NCBI RefSeq assembly: GCF_040954645.1
Contig: NC_092807.1
Location: forward strand, 5,167,187-5,231,186
Source: Diabrotica undecimpunctata
Lineage: Eukaryota > Arthropoda > Insecta > Coleoptera > Chrysomelidae
Length of the DNA: 64,000 bases
Reading direction: 5' to 3'
The position numbers and the translations under genes are program-made. The notes under the pieces were generated by a model that was not told where the DNA came from, made no database searches, and saw only the letters and a list, made by a program, of their open reading frames with translations. This document shows positions 1 to 10,781 of the stretch, piece by piece (positions within the stretch are counted from its first letter, which is position 1; every line of letters begins with the position of its first letter).

Positions 1-358
1 ATAGCTCACTACAATTTTAACCCTAATTAGAAAACTGAAATACAGAGAGGATAAGTAATACGATATAATAGTAAAAACCAATCTAAAACTGACGGTTTAA
101 GACGTTTTCGACTAACCCACCTTATATCTGAAGGAATGCAATACCTTATAATCCTATTACGGGGGTATTTTGAATGGTTAGAAATGAACGACCAGTGTCG
201 TAGAGTATATGATTGAAACATTTATTTGAACTAAATAAATAGATTTTTTAAATTGTACTTATGTAAATTGTATTTTTTAATCAAACTTATTTATTTTATT
301 CAAAAATAAAAAGTTTCTTGCCATTTGTAAAAGATACATTTATTTAATTAAAAAAAAA

Positions 359-713
359 GGCGCCAAATGTCGCCTGGCAAAATTTCCAATGTGTTTTAAA
401 TGTATCCATTATTTTCTAATCCGGAGAAAACTAATAAATATTTTTGAAAAATTTAAACGCAGAATGAAAGATTACATTATTACTCAGGGCTCTATTTTAA
501 TATGTTATGTAACAGGGGTGAAAATAAAAGAGAAAATATAGTATAATTTTTAATTGAAAATATTGCATGCAAAAGAAACTTTTTATTTATTCTAAAAAAT
601 ATTTCATTCTGCCTTTACATTTTTCAAAAATGCTTTTTAGTCTTCTCAAAATTTGAAAAAAAAATGGATACATTTAAAACACATTGAAGATTTTGACAGG
701 CGACTTTTGCGCC
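359..713. mobile_element. MITE-like inverted-repeat element
   Basis: A 355-bp stretch bounded by long imperfect inverted repeats. The left end begins GGCGCCAAATGTCGCCTG and the right end, reverse-complemented, begins GGCGCAAAAGTCGCCTG. The arms stay alignable for about 58 bp, through the shared block TGTGTTTTAAATGTATCCAT. The interior is AT-rich and shows no coding potential. A poly-A run abuts the left end and I cannot define a target duplication, so the superfamily is open. It lies about 240 bp from the transposase remnant at 0.95-2.35 kb, whose ends do not match these repeats. Confidence 0.75.
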
Positions 714-951
714 TTTCCCCTTTAATACCTTACGATTACAACTACTATTACTTACCTTATGTAATTACGATTAGAAAACTATTCAAATTCAAAATAAATA
801 GGATCAACTTTGGAATCTGAGTCTTGAGGGTTAATAATTAGGTTAATAATCTCTACGGTCGCATCAATTATGTTATCAAGATCCCACATTTTTTGTTCTT
901 CTTCTATTACATGTCTTACTGCATCTTTCCAGTTTTGTTTTGTAATATGTT

Positions 952-2353
952 ATAAAGACTCGTATAACAATTCACGTACAGCTTGTATTTTATATGACGT
1001 ATTTTTTCTAGCCACATAACTTTTCATTTGTGCCCAAATGAGTTCAATTGGATTTATTTCGCAGTGGTAGGGTGTAAGTCTAAAGACTGTGATGTTTCGC
1101 CTTTCCGCCATTTTGTCAACTACGTATTTCTTGAACTTAGATTTGTGTTGCCGGGCAATTTTTAAAAGTTCTGCTTTTACCATTCACCTTCGTAAGGCAG
1201 ATACTTATTCCGCAGCAAGAATATCCTGTTTCTTCCACGCATTCGTTAGAAGTCTTTTTACTAGTCGTGAATGATAAGGTGCATTATCTAATACTATAAT
1301 TGAATTTGGTGGTATGTGTTCAATCATTTGCTCAAAATACTCTTCGAAAACATCAGCTGTCATCTCCTCGTGATAGTCTTTAATGCTTTTGGAATGAAAT
1401 TCCAACAAACCATGCTTAACAAATCCTTTTTCACTGCCAATGTGAGAAATTATTAATCTACTGCCTTTACCAGAAGGTGGGGAGATACCAGTAGACCAAC
1501 CTTCCATAAAGGCTTGCCTGAAGCTTAATATATTTTTATCTGACCAAATTTTTTTTTAGAGTATGACCTGAGTTTACCCACGTTTCATCCTGGTAGAAGA
1601 TGGGCCTTTCTTCAGCCCGGAATTTTCGTATGAATCTTAGATAATTTCTTCTCCAACATCATCTTCTCCTCCCGGTCAATCAAAAGTGATTTTCGGTCTG
1701 ATTTCTCCCACCGGAAATTTAATTCTTTTAAAACTTGCCACAATGTAGTTCGTCCGATTTGAGGCAAATCCGGGTCGTCTCTAACTTTTTGTAAAATTTT
1801 GTTTAGGTTTGGTATTTCTTTTTTGAAAAAAAATCCATGAATTTTCCTTTAAATACCATTTTTGGCAAATTCATCAATTTCAATAGGCTTTTTCCCTCTA
1901 TTTAAGTTTTCGTTTGTGTTTGGGTTAGCTATACCGTGTTTTTTTCTTTCTGATAGAAACCTATATAAAGTTGACTCTCCTACGCCAGTCATGTTGGCAC
2001 AACTTTCGACTATGTTGCGAACAGTGTTTGTGGGATTCTGAGAAACCAGAGCATCGTGAACATTCAGGACAATAGTCTTCTCTCTTGGTGAATAGACAGA
2101 CTTACTGACTGTACGCAACAGTACCGGTGTAAAACTTGATGATGAAGCCATCACAAACAATTCAACAAAACGAGCACGAGCGAAAGGTACGTATATGTTT
2201 GTAGGTATATGGAATAAAAAATCACTCACGCACTGCATATAATTCGCAAAAGAAATATTCGAGACGCTAATTACTGCCGTAGACGCGGAAACACCGACGA
2301 GCCGTAAATTACATGCAATCAAAAACGTACTAAACAAAAAAATTGTTTTCGTT
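952..2353 (-). pseudogene. IS630/Tc1-mariner-like DDE transposase, broken
   Basis: Three minus-strand reading frames together cover a DDE_3-type transposase. The N-terminal part (about 1850-2130) has an HTH-like stretch around GVGESTLYRFLSERKKHG. The middle (about 1555-1850) carries QDETWVN with the first catalytic Asp. The segment 1205-1507 carries VLDNAPYHSR with the second Asp, and 952-1183 carries PYHCEINPIELIWA with the catalytic Glu. There are frameshifts in the middle and two in-frame stops (near 1205 and 1184). Counting through those stops, 80 residues separate the second Asp from the Glu, far more than the DD34E of classical Tc1. Terminal repeats were not found. The family call is firm; the lineage is open. 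Confidence 0.8.
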
Positions 2354-2399
2354 CGTAATAACTTCACCCTTTCAAGTTAAGTTTCGAATATAATTATAT

Positions 2400-3160
2400 T
2401 ATTAAAAATCTGGGGAATTCCATCTTAATTATCTTGCAACGAATAGTACATTTGGATATGAATTCCAGGTTTTCTAGTAAAGTGATTAAACGCGAAGATT
2501 AGTATTGAAATATCCAAAGAGATAAGGTATTCTTATTTACAAAATTGTTAAAGGTTAAATTCTTATTTTTATTAATATAATATAATAACCAACATTACTC
2601 GTGAAAGTTTTAATTGTTTTTTTGCTAAATATATTAATATTAAAATATTATCAATATTATATATAACAGTATTAAAACATTATATTATTATTTAATGAAT
2701 AAACACCTTAGGAACGCCTATACGACCGTTTTATGAGTTTGAGGCAAATTTCGTGCTCTCAACAGTTTGTGAACAGAGAATAATTTTTTTTTCAACATCC
2801 CATTTACTTACAATCAGTAATAATGATTACAATAAGTAAATTGTTTAATTAAATTACAACAGAATTGCAGGAGACTGCCCAGTGAAAATAAATCATAATT
2901 TCAGTAACAAAATTATTTGTGACCCTCTAATCAATGTGTATAATAAATTAAAATTTATTAAAAGTGGTAATATATAGTGGTAGTATTTTTCCTAAAAAAA
3001 ATTGTTTAATTTACTAATGTTTGTATTTTGAGAACGATTTCCGAAGTGGAAATTGAAACGTCAATAAACGTACTTTAACCTTTAATTGTGGCTTATTCCC
3101 ATGTAAATAGTAATTACTTTAACATGCCACAAGAAAATAGCTTCAGAACACTATGTTTTA
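2400..3160. other. AT-rich stretch without recognised genes
   Basis: Very AT-rich sequence with no long frame, no recognisable domain and no clear terminal repeats. Confidence 0.6.
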
Positions 3161-3164
3161 ATTA

Positions 3165-3303
3165 TCTTCGTTTTTATTACTAGCAAATGACATGTGTCCG
3201 CGTCTGTTCCTCTATATGCTCTGATGTCATGTACTATTGTTTTCCATTTTTTGGATTTTAGTTTGTGCTCTATCTGATTTCCATCTGTTGTGCCTGGTAT
3301 CCA
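3165..3303 (-). mobile_element. LINE endonuclease fragment (RTE-like)
   Basis: Minus-strand translation gives about 45 residues typical of the end of a LINE apurinic-like endonuclease domain: DGNQIEHKL, then about 12 residues later IRAYRGTDADTCHLLVI. This matches the family pattern NQIDHvl...dvRs.RGaD.dSDH.LV. The catalytic His of the usual SDHxLV motif is kept (TCHLLV), while the preceding Ser-Asp is changed. It is too short to be functional and no duplication is visible. Confidence 0.6.
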
Positions 3304-3975
3304 TGTTACAAAGTAATAAAAAAAATCATGGCTGTCAATCTACAATCTACCGAACGCAAACAGCAAATAAAAAATGTATATTTTATTTCACAAAATCATG
3401 TTCTCTAGATTTACTAAGGTACTAATGGCGTATGTCCACTGCAATTTGATTTTATTTAAGCTTATTGCCAAAATTTCCCACATTAAAATCCAAAATTGTT
3501 ATGTAGGCATAACGAGAACCTTTTTTGACCTTAAACAATTATTTGGTCAAAATTTCTATATTATATTAAATGATATTAACTTTGGTAATGCCATAAATAG
3601 TGATAAGAAAGTTCAGAAGTCAGTCAAACTTTTATAAAATGTTCAAAAATAAATTCCTTATCGCTTCTTTGGGTGGAAAACATATTATTAATAATTGATA
3701 ACGTTATTACTAATTACATTTTCTAATGAACGGTCCAATTCCGTTTTATAGTTCGAGATTATGAAATGTGATGACATAAATAACGTTAATATGTGCGTTT
3801 TGATCACAAGCTTTTCAAAAAATGGTTATTCTTCATAATTTTGTCATACTATGTTGGAGTTGGACAACTTCGTCTTCAAACTTTTTATCTCGAAAAGACA
3901 ACAACGCAGGTACTTTGGGTGTTTGGGGTAGTATTTTTGGTAATTTCCATTTGTTAATAAAATATAAGTTGACTT

Positions 3976-4419
3976 CTTCTTCTTCCTATGCCGTCCCCAT
4001 TAACGGAGGTTGGCGACCACATTTTTAAAAGCTTCTCTGTCGTTTGCAACGTGGAATAATTCGTCTACAGACATGTTTCAGACATATTTCGCAGCCATGA
4101 CTTCCTCTTTCTACCTATTCCCTTTTTGCCATCGACTCTACCCTGCATGATGACCTGCAGAAGACTATATTTATTATTTCTCAGTATGTGTCCAAGGTAT
4201 GCAGTCTTGCGTACTTTTATCGTTCTCAACAATTTTTTGTCTCGACCCATCCTTCTCAGCACTTCCTCATTGGTGACCCTGGCAGTCCATGGAATTCTCA
4301 ACATTCTCCGGTATATCCAAAGTTCAAAGGCTTCAATCTTCTTAACTATTTGCGCTTTTAGTGTCCATGTTTCTACCCCATACAATAGTTGCGACCAGAC
4401 GTAACATTCAACGTAACAT
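3976..4419 (-). mobile_element. LINE 3' end with (GAA)n tail and 11-bp TSD
   Basis: Minus-strand fragment coding for the C-terminal tail of a LINE reverse transcriptase: YGVETWTLK, then FELWIYRRMLRIPW, VTNEEVLRRMGR and LGHILRNNKY (4065-4385). Its 3' end is a GAA-type tail, seen on the plus strand as CTTCTTCTTCC at 3976. The insertion is flanked by a perfect 11-bp duplication, TAAGTTGACTT, at 3965-3975 and 4420-4430. It is a strongly 5'-truncated copy. The same family recurs at 12.98, 26.6, 38.7, 47.5 and 61.7 kb. Confidence 0.88.
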
Positions 4420-4430
4420 TAAGTTGACTT

Positions 4431-5062
4431 AACAAGTTTAAATGCATAAAGAATGTACTATGAAAACTTCCTCTTCCGTCCACTTCAATGGTTTATGTTT
4501 ATGTTTTGCGGCTATTCAAAAAATGATTTGCTCCCAGATTACTCCAGTAAATTCCATGCTTCTTTGATAGCTACTGCTTTTGTTCAGTCATGGAGGCCCA
4601 AAAAGCCGTGTAATTAACTGCTAGAAGCAAAAAAATAAAAGGATTCTTAAGATGGACTGGACATGTAATAAAAAAATAGTGGTATAGTAGGCGGTACTGT
4701 AGACTAGCTCGAAGCTTCATACTATATTCATTTATTTTTAAATTTTTAAAAAATTATGAAACATTTCAATTTATGGTCAGTTTTGACATTTTGTATACCT
4801 AGCGGTCACCCACTCGTTAGGTACACAAATGGACTCTTCCACTGTGACTGTATAATTGGTAGGTATAAGTATGAAAATGTTGTACTTATAATTCTTTTGA
4901 TCGCACTTTAATACAATAGTCAAACTGATAATGGCAAAAATCCAACATTGTATTTATATGAAATTATATTTATATGAAAAAGGTTATATGAAAAATTTAA
5001 AGGTTATATTAAAAACAAGTGGAACAGTAAGGGGTGCTGTATACTAGCGCAGAGCTTGTGTA

Positions 5063-5120
<58 letters not shown>

Positions 5121-5720
5121 TTAGACAAAAAATCTTTTTGCCACAGAAAAAAGCGCAGAGCTTCCATAGTGTGTTTTCTGTCTTTTTAAAATGTAAATAA
5201 TATATTTAAAATTAAATAAAGTAATTTTATTATTTATTTATTTTTTATATTTTAAACAAATTCAAAAAATTATTAACGTTTGTTCCTAACGCCACCTGTT
5301 AACGTATTAACAGAGCAAAATAAATATCATTTGATAGTAAATTTAATTATTATATAAACAAAATATTATGTTTAAAAATATTAATTGTATTTATATGAAA
5401 TTATTTTAAAACGAGATATAGTATAAAAATTTAAACAGATAATTTAATGTTATTATTAATCGGACAATATTTATGACTTTTATAAAATTGTGACAATCGT
5501 TTCTTCTTCGAATCAAATCTTTTAGTGACAGATATTCTTTTAATTTTTTACTTCTCATTTAATGTCTACATTTTTTTAGTTATTTTTTTTAGAATTGATA
5601 GAGAGTAGTGAATCGATGTCAAGAACCGCTATTCTATGACGCTACCCGTGAGGATGCCATCTTGTGGCGCTAGTTCCGTGACGCTCAGCTCAGGATTTTA
5701 CTGTAGAGAAAAAAAGTAAT
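4431..5720. other. Intergenic, with weak LINE trace
   Basis: No convincing gene. At about 4620-4670 (plus) there is a short LINE-like string, FLRWTGHVIKK, resembling the 'LRWAGHV' block of LINE C-termini, too short to annotate alone. Two similar strings around 4680-4720 and 5025-5060 (both contain 'actagc' and 'agctt') suggest an old local duplication. Confidence 0.4.
5057..5115. repeat. Compound (GT)n(AG)n microsatellite
   Basis: About 24 bp of alternating GT followed directly by about 35 bp of alternating AG, uninterrupted. Confidence 0.95.
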
Positions 5721-5724
5721 ACAA

Positions 5725-5968
5725 CGCCAGTATAGAAGCTTCACTTCAAAATAAGGAAGATGTGACGGTGAGAAAAGTATTTGAAGTGGACTAGGGAGAT
5801 GACGTCCTAGAGGGTAGACCCAAAGTTACGTACTTGGACAACTTGGAAGACGACTTAAAATCTATCGAAGTTAAGGGATGGAGAATAGTTGCTAAATATA
5901 GGACGGAATGAGGGAATCTTTTAAAGAAAACTTTGGGTGTAGTGCCAATGATGATGATAATACTAAAA
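5725..5968 (+). mobile_element. LINE 3' end with (ATG)n tail
   Basis: Plus-strand C-terminal tail of an RTE-like LINE: GRPKVTYLDNLEDDL, then GWRIVAKYRT, a stop and the remains of the '..W...L..A....GL' ending. It finishes in CCAATGATGATGATAA, the (ATG)n tail seen on the copies at 28.3-29.7 kb and, inverted, at 6.1 kb. The 5' limit is approximate and I found no clean duplication. Confidence 0.7.
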
Positions 5969-6094
5969 TAGAATAGAATAGAAATTTGCTTTATTATCAC
6001 TGAAAATTGTACAATTTTATGAACAAAGCTTACAAAAAGTCAGAAAAATAATAATAACAATTTAAAATTTACTAAAATTATTGCATAATAAAAC

Positions 6095-6220
6095 TTCATC
6101 ATCATCGTCCACTGCTGAACATAGGCCTCTCGCATGCTTTTCCACTTGGTCCGATTTTGCGCCACCTGAATCCAATTTGTAGTCACTCTTTTTATGTCAT
6201 CTGTCCATCTCGTTGGGGGT
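6095..6220 (-). mobile_element. 126-bp LINE tail insertion, 11-bp TSD
   Basis: A 126-bp insert in the 3' UTR of the Jockey LINE. On the minus strand it encodes only the end of a LINE ORF2, RWTDDIKRVTTNWIQVAQNR then MREAYVQQWT, followed by an (ATG)n tail (plus-strand CATCATCATCG at 6097). A perfect 11-bp duplication, CATAATAAAAC, flanks it at 6084-6094 and 6221-6231. Confidence 0.9.
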
Positions 6221-7823
6221 CATAATAAAACCTACGAACTAATAAATTTAAGTTGCTGCATGTGACACCCAAATATATATAAAAATACTTTTTAGTTACT
6301 TGTACATAAACTTACTATAATTTCTTAGTTATTCGTTAAGAAACTCTTCCACTGAATAATATGATCTTTCAGATAGATAGGCTTTTGTCATTTTACGGAA
6401 CTTAAGGAAAAAAGTTGTAGATTTAAGTTGCAAAGAGAGATGGTTGTATAGTTTTTTGTCGAATATAATATAGATTTCTTTACTAACTTAAAGGTTGAAT
6501 TTCTGGTGGAGTAGTCATGATTAGGTCTTGTTGGAAAAACATGTAGGTGTTTACGAATTAAGCAAGCAGTTTCTAAAATATGTAAAGAAAGAAGAGTTAA
6601 AATCCCGTGATTTTTAAAGTAGCTTCTGCAATGTGTTATTCTACTAAGGCCAAAAAGATACCGTATTGCTCTTTTTTGTAATTTAAAAATAACATCAGTT
6701 ATTCTCTTCCAACAAGGAGGACCATATCGAAGATGAGACACGAACAAAGAAAAATTTGTTATTTTGGAAGATGCTACATTGATTTCCTTCAAATCAGATC
6801 TTATTACATAGCAGGATGAGGCTAGTTTTTTACTTAACAAATCAATATGAAGGGACCATTTAAGGTTGCTGTCTATAAAAATATCAAGAAATTGTATAGA
6901 ATCAACGATACTGATCTAGCTATTATTAAAAAGCAAGGGTTGAGAGCTCGTTTACTGGATAATGCTACTGTCTTATTCACGTTAAAAGAGAGTAAATTAG
7001 AGTAGGTTTTTATTTTAAGTAGATCAGAAGTTATAGTTGTATGAAGAGATGCAATATTAGAGTTCCTCCAGGTGATACTGGTATCATCAGCAAAAAGAAA
7101 AATTTTTCCATCGATTTTTACGTTAGTGATGTCATTTATAAAGATAAGGAAAAGTAGAGGACCCAATACTGAACCTTGAGGTTATCCACATACATTGATT
7201 TTGTGACTAGAGTCAGTATCATTTGCTATAACTAGTTATTTCCTATTCCTTAAGTAAGATTGGAACCAATTCAAAGAATTACCTCAAATTCCGTACAGTA
7301 AGGCAATAGGTCTATAGTTGCAAACATTCGATTTTTCACCACCCTTATGGAGAGGAATAGTAATGGCTATCTTTAGGCACTCTGGAAATATATCTTTTTC
7401 AAAGAAATCATTAATTAGTGAGACATTCCAACACATTTTTTGGGAGATTTAAGAAAATTTTTAGGGAAAGTCCTCCAGTACTACAGAAAGATTTGCTTTT
7501 GATAGTACTTATTGTTTGGATCAGTTGAGATTTATCAACTACTGGTCCTATAAAAAATAAATTCGAGAACTTTTTTGAATTGGGGCGATAGGAAATAGGA
7601 TCTTGTTGTGGCAAAATAGTTGATGTAAAATAGTAAATGATACTTTTACTCACATTAATGAAGTAATTATTTAGATTTTCAGGGTTTGGAAGTGAAAATA
7701 TATGTTTGAGCTGTTTTTTATTTCGAAGATCGTTTATTACGGACCAAGTTTCTCTTGCAACATTTTTAGAGCTTCTCAGACGATTCTGATAGTACATTTT
7801 TTTACTGTGTTGATAAGTTTTAG

Positions 7824-8342
7824 GCTTCTGTTCGGTTCTCTGAGCATTAATTTTTTTGACAGTGGGTAGGCTGCTAACCTTGCTCACCAACCCCCTTTTC
7901 GGAGGACAATTTTTCCCTTCCTCGTCAGCTCTGACCCTGCCTTCCATTGGGGTTGATTACCCAATCTCCAACAAGGTTGCTCAGGTTTTCCAGGGTTCAC
8001 CCGTGCAGCCCAAGTCGCACTTCGTGGAGGTGAGGATAAAGATTAAGTAGGAGAGGCTAGAGAATGCTAACTGGAAACAGCATCTTATATTGCGCTTAAC
8101 TACCCCTTTGAACTCCTGGAAAACTGGAACAAACAAAAAATTGGAACGAACATGTAAACCGAATGAGACCAGATAGATTAGCGAACATCTGTAAAAACAA
8201 CAAGCCGTATAGCAGAAGACCCGTTGAAAGGCCGCCAAAAAGGTGGAAAGATAATGTACAGTCAACAACGACCGAAACAGAATAAGAAACAGACAAACAG
8301 GAGTAATCCTAGTCGCGCGAAGAAGAAGAAGAAGAAGAAGAA
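7824..8342 (+). mobile_element. LINE-derived insertion with (GAA)n tail, 12-bp TSD
   Basis: A 519-bp insert flanked by GATAAGTTTTAG at 7812-7823 and 8343-8354 (12 bp, perfect). Its 3' part (8096-8342) encodes a LINE C-terminus: WNEHVNRMRPDRLANICKNN, then RRPVERPPKRWKDNV, and ends in an AAG/GAA run. The 5' part (7824-8095) is GC-richer and I do not recognise it; it could be 5' UTR joined by internal deletion, or a SINE head. The host frame reads across the duplication (KTYQHSKKMYYQNRL), confirming that the insert is secondary. Confidence 0.85.
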
Positions 8343-8500
8343 GATAAGTTTTAGATAGGTTCCTCTGTTCTTGTAGATATATTCGGTGACAAAGACGTTG
8401 GTAGTAAATTTCTTGTTGTACAATAATGAAGACATATTCTTGGCTGATATGCGGATATCTTTGGTAGTCGGCACTGAAACCATGACATAATTTATACTGA

Positions 8501-9040
8501 ATCAAATGGGATTATTATATCAAATAGATAGGAAAACAATTATTGTTGTATTTCAAATTGTTACATTTTTCCGAATTCTCTATTTATACATTATTTCTTA
8601 ATGAAGATTAAAAAACAGATCAGTGAACGAATTTTTGTTTCTTCGTCATCGATCTAACCCAATTATTGGTCAAGTATCTTAAAGGCAGTGGCAGGTATTT
8701 CCAGCATCGATAAAATATTGAAGTAAAGTTATACGCCGGTGGCGAGACTGCAAGAATATAAAACTTCCGTTGGCAAACTGCTTTAAAATTGCGATGATTA
8801 TCGGTAATAAGTGGAGAGCGGCATCTGGCCAGTGGCGCCGGCTAAGGAGCCGTAGTGTAACAAAATCATAGAAGTCTACTGTGTACGAGTTTGTAAGTTT
8901 TTGTTATTGTATTGTATTAGTATTGTCATCAAGTGCCCTAGTCTATCGACCAACAGAACACACACTAGATGCGCATCGCTTCGCCCACCTCGGCTTGAAA
9001 ATTGTGTATAAATTTTGCAGGTTTTTTTTTTCAGGGTCAG
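8501..9040. other. Unrecognised, moderately GC-rich block
   Basis: No frame with recognisable motifs. The part around 8690-9020 is less AT-rich than its surroundings and contains GAATATAAAAC (TATA-like) and TTTTGCAGG (acceptor-like). It could be a 5' UTR or LTR of an element. I cannot assign it. Confidence 0.3.
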
Positions 9041-9044
9041 GTTC

Positions 9045-9420
9045 AAGTCAGGGATCAACTGTCGAACATCCAGCCCATCAATGAGAGGCTCTCCTCTCTG
9101 AGCAAGAGTTACACAATCAAAACCATCCGTGGCCAAAACTTCAGAACCCAAAATATCTTGAAAACTTGCTCATCCATCGGCAATGTATTCAAAAGACGAC
9201 CTAAATCCTGGCCCTTGCTAGCAACGAACTCCCTGATGAATACATTGACACCCGGGAGGCAACTCCTCTCTTTTATCGCTGTAATAACCAGTAAAAGCTC
9301 ATTTCGAGCTCGCTAGACAGGGAGGGATCGGCTTGTATGGATACCCTATCCCATTGCACAATGATACCTGTCTATTGTAGAGGATACAGCCACAGCTGCC
9401 CTCACGTGATTCACAATTGA
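9045..9420 (+). mobile_element. Jockey-like LINE C-terminal fragment
   Basis: Plus-strand frames give PINERLSSLSKSYTIKTI and, after a frameshift, NELPDEYIDTREATPLFYR. Both blocks have clear counterparts in the 24.2-25.1 kb element (PIIERIKSLNRNFTLRTI and DELPREYSDILEATPIAYR), in the same order and spacing. They therefore belong to one LINE family, here as a broken 3' piece. Confidence 0.7.
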
Positions 9421-10410
9421 TATACTTATTAATTAAATAAATTTTAGATACTATTAAATTCAGTCAATTTATAACCATATTTTCACTAATATATTTCTGA
9501 AAAGAACCGTTTTAGCTCAATAACCCTTTCACCTCTGATTGTCCAGGATCCTCCTTCGCAGACACACCCAAACAAGTGTACCACCAGTGGAACCAATGCA
9601 AGGACAAAAACCAACTCTTCAAAAAAAAAAACACGTCCTAAACAGGACAACAAAAGACACAAAGAGAAAATCCAACCAACAGCATTGATCATCGAGACAA
9701 TGAACTAAGTTAGGGATCAGTCTTCTGGCCACGGCCTTACCTAGAGCATCGTACGCTTTAGGAGGTCTCCAGTCGGAGCTCTAGGAGGTCTCCAGTCGGG
9801 GCTCTGCTCCATTTAAGACATAGTCTAGAATCTGTAGCTAGTCTTTGCTACACACTAATAGTTGCTTTATTTCGACAATCTCCTGCAAATTATTCTCATG
9901 TAAAAAATTCGACAACTCTTTGTTAAGACTTGTCCGAATGAAACACACATCCTATTCTACATTGGATAAGTACTTAGGGGTACTTCATACACTTCACACG
10001 AAGCCCTAACGCAGAGCGTACAGGTGGAGTAGACAATTTAAGAAGTCTCTCTCCCCTGATACGACAGTATTCTTAAAATATGACTCAGTTACAATAATCT
10101 TAATATAGTTACAATTCATTCATCTTGGCCACTTAAACTGATTGATACTGGACGATATGATTATTAATGTTTGCATCTGCCACTAGAATCTGTGAGATTG
10201 TTTGATAATATATTATTTTACATTACAGAGCAATTAAGAAATAGATGGAAATGCAGGTAGCACAGTTATACCAGTATCATTAAAAGATGTGTTTTCCTTC
10301 TTTGGAAGATGCCTGTTTTATAAAGGGTTATCACGCAGAAAATTGCGTTTATTTAAAATTTTACAGTTATTTTGATAACTATTGTCTAGGACGGGAGAGA
10401 TTTTTGTTTT
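9421..10410. other. Unassigned, with a 23-bp tandem duplication
   Basis: No recognised gene. At 9760-9805 a 23-bp unit beginning AGGAGGTCTCCAGTCGG is present twice in tandem, differing at one base. The stretch 9530-9690 has a plus-strand frame with some coding-like composition but no known motif. Confidence 0.4.
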
Positions 10411-10419
10411 GGTTCAGAG

Positions 10420-10781
10420 CAGTGGCTATACCGTTCTGACAAGACCTAAATAGGTCGAAATACGTATAAGCGATGTGGTGAAAAATCATTAAAGTTGAAA
10501 TGGGAATACACTGGACATGTAGCTAGGAGCGATCTAAACAAACGGCACAGAGCAATTTTAACCTGGAGACCATACCAACACAAAAGACCCAGAGGCAGAC
10601 CTCCTATGAGATGGACATATGATCTGAAAAGGACTGCCGGGAAAAATTGGCTACAAGTAGCGTACAATAAAAAACAATGGAAAGGAAGACTTGAAGAGGC
10701 TTATGTTCAGATGTGGACGTGAATGGCTAGACGAAGAAGAAGAAGAAGAAGAAGAAGAAGACGTATAAGCGGTTGTCGCTG
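10420..10781 (+). ncRNA. Hammerhead-ribozyme-like sequence, split by insertion
   Basis: Ignoring the LINE insert at 10473-10760 and one copy of its duplication, the sequence folds as a type I hammerhead. Outer stem I pairs CAGTGGC (10420-10426) with GTCGCTG (10775-10781). Inner stem I pairs ACCGTT (10430-10435) with AGCG (10469-10472) plus GT (10772-10773). The core is CTGACAA (10436-10442), then stem II GACCT/AGGTC with loop AAAT, then GAAA (10457-10460). Stem III is the palindrome ATACGTAT, with cleavage expected after A10468. One core base deviates (G8 is A), so self-cleavage is unlikely in this copy. Hammerheads of this kind are known in Penelope-like elements and retrozymes; the parent element here is not identified. 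Confidence 0.6.
10473..10760 (+). mobile_element. LINE 3' end with (GAA)n tail, 11-bp TSD
   Basis: A 288-bp plus-strand insert encoding a LINE C-terminus: WEYTGHVARSDLNKRH, RPRGRPPMRW, WLQVAYNKKQWK, EEAYVQMWT, then stop and a (GAA)n run. The perfect 11-bp duplication ACGTATAAGCG lies at 10462-10472 and 10761-10771. The insertion point falls inside the hammerhead-like sequence. Confidence 0.92.

Larger units (their letters stand above)
5975..8500 (-). mobile_element. Jockey-type LINE, defective
   Basis: Minus-strand non-LTR element, 5' truncated (no endonuclease). From 5' to 3': a linker ending RLRSSKNVARETWSVINDL (near 7750), RT with NYRPIALL (near 7310), GSVLGPLLFLIFINDI (near 7140), FADDTS (near 7080), then the thumb/C-terminal region 6388-6840 with LQKRAIRYLFGLSRITHCRSYF. 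The 3' UTR ends in a TTCTA-rich tail near 5970. Between NYRPIALL and GNSLNWFQSYL about 60 residues including RT motif A (the first catalytic Asp) are missing, so this copy is dead. Two later insertions sit inside it, at 6095-6220 and 7824-8342. Confidence 0.85.

Noticed and set aside
27..221. Short minus-strand frame at the window start
   Set aside because: No motif, AT-rich; expected by chance.
8096..8505. Minus-strand frames rich in Phe/Cys/Leu resembling membrane proteins
   Set aside because: Antisense of the LINE C-terminus and its (GAA)n tail, which reads as poly-Phe or poly-Leu.
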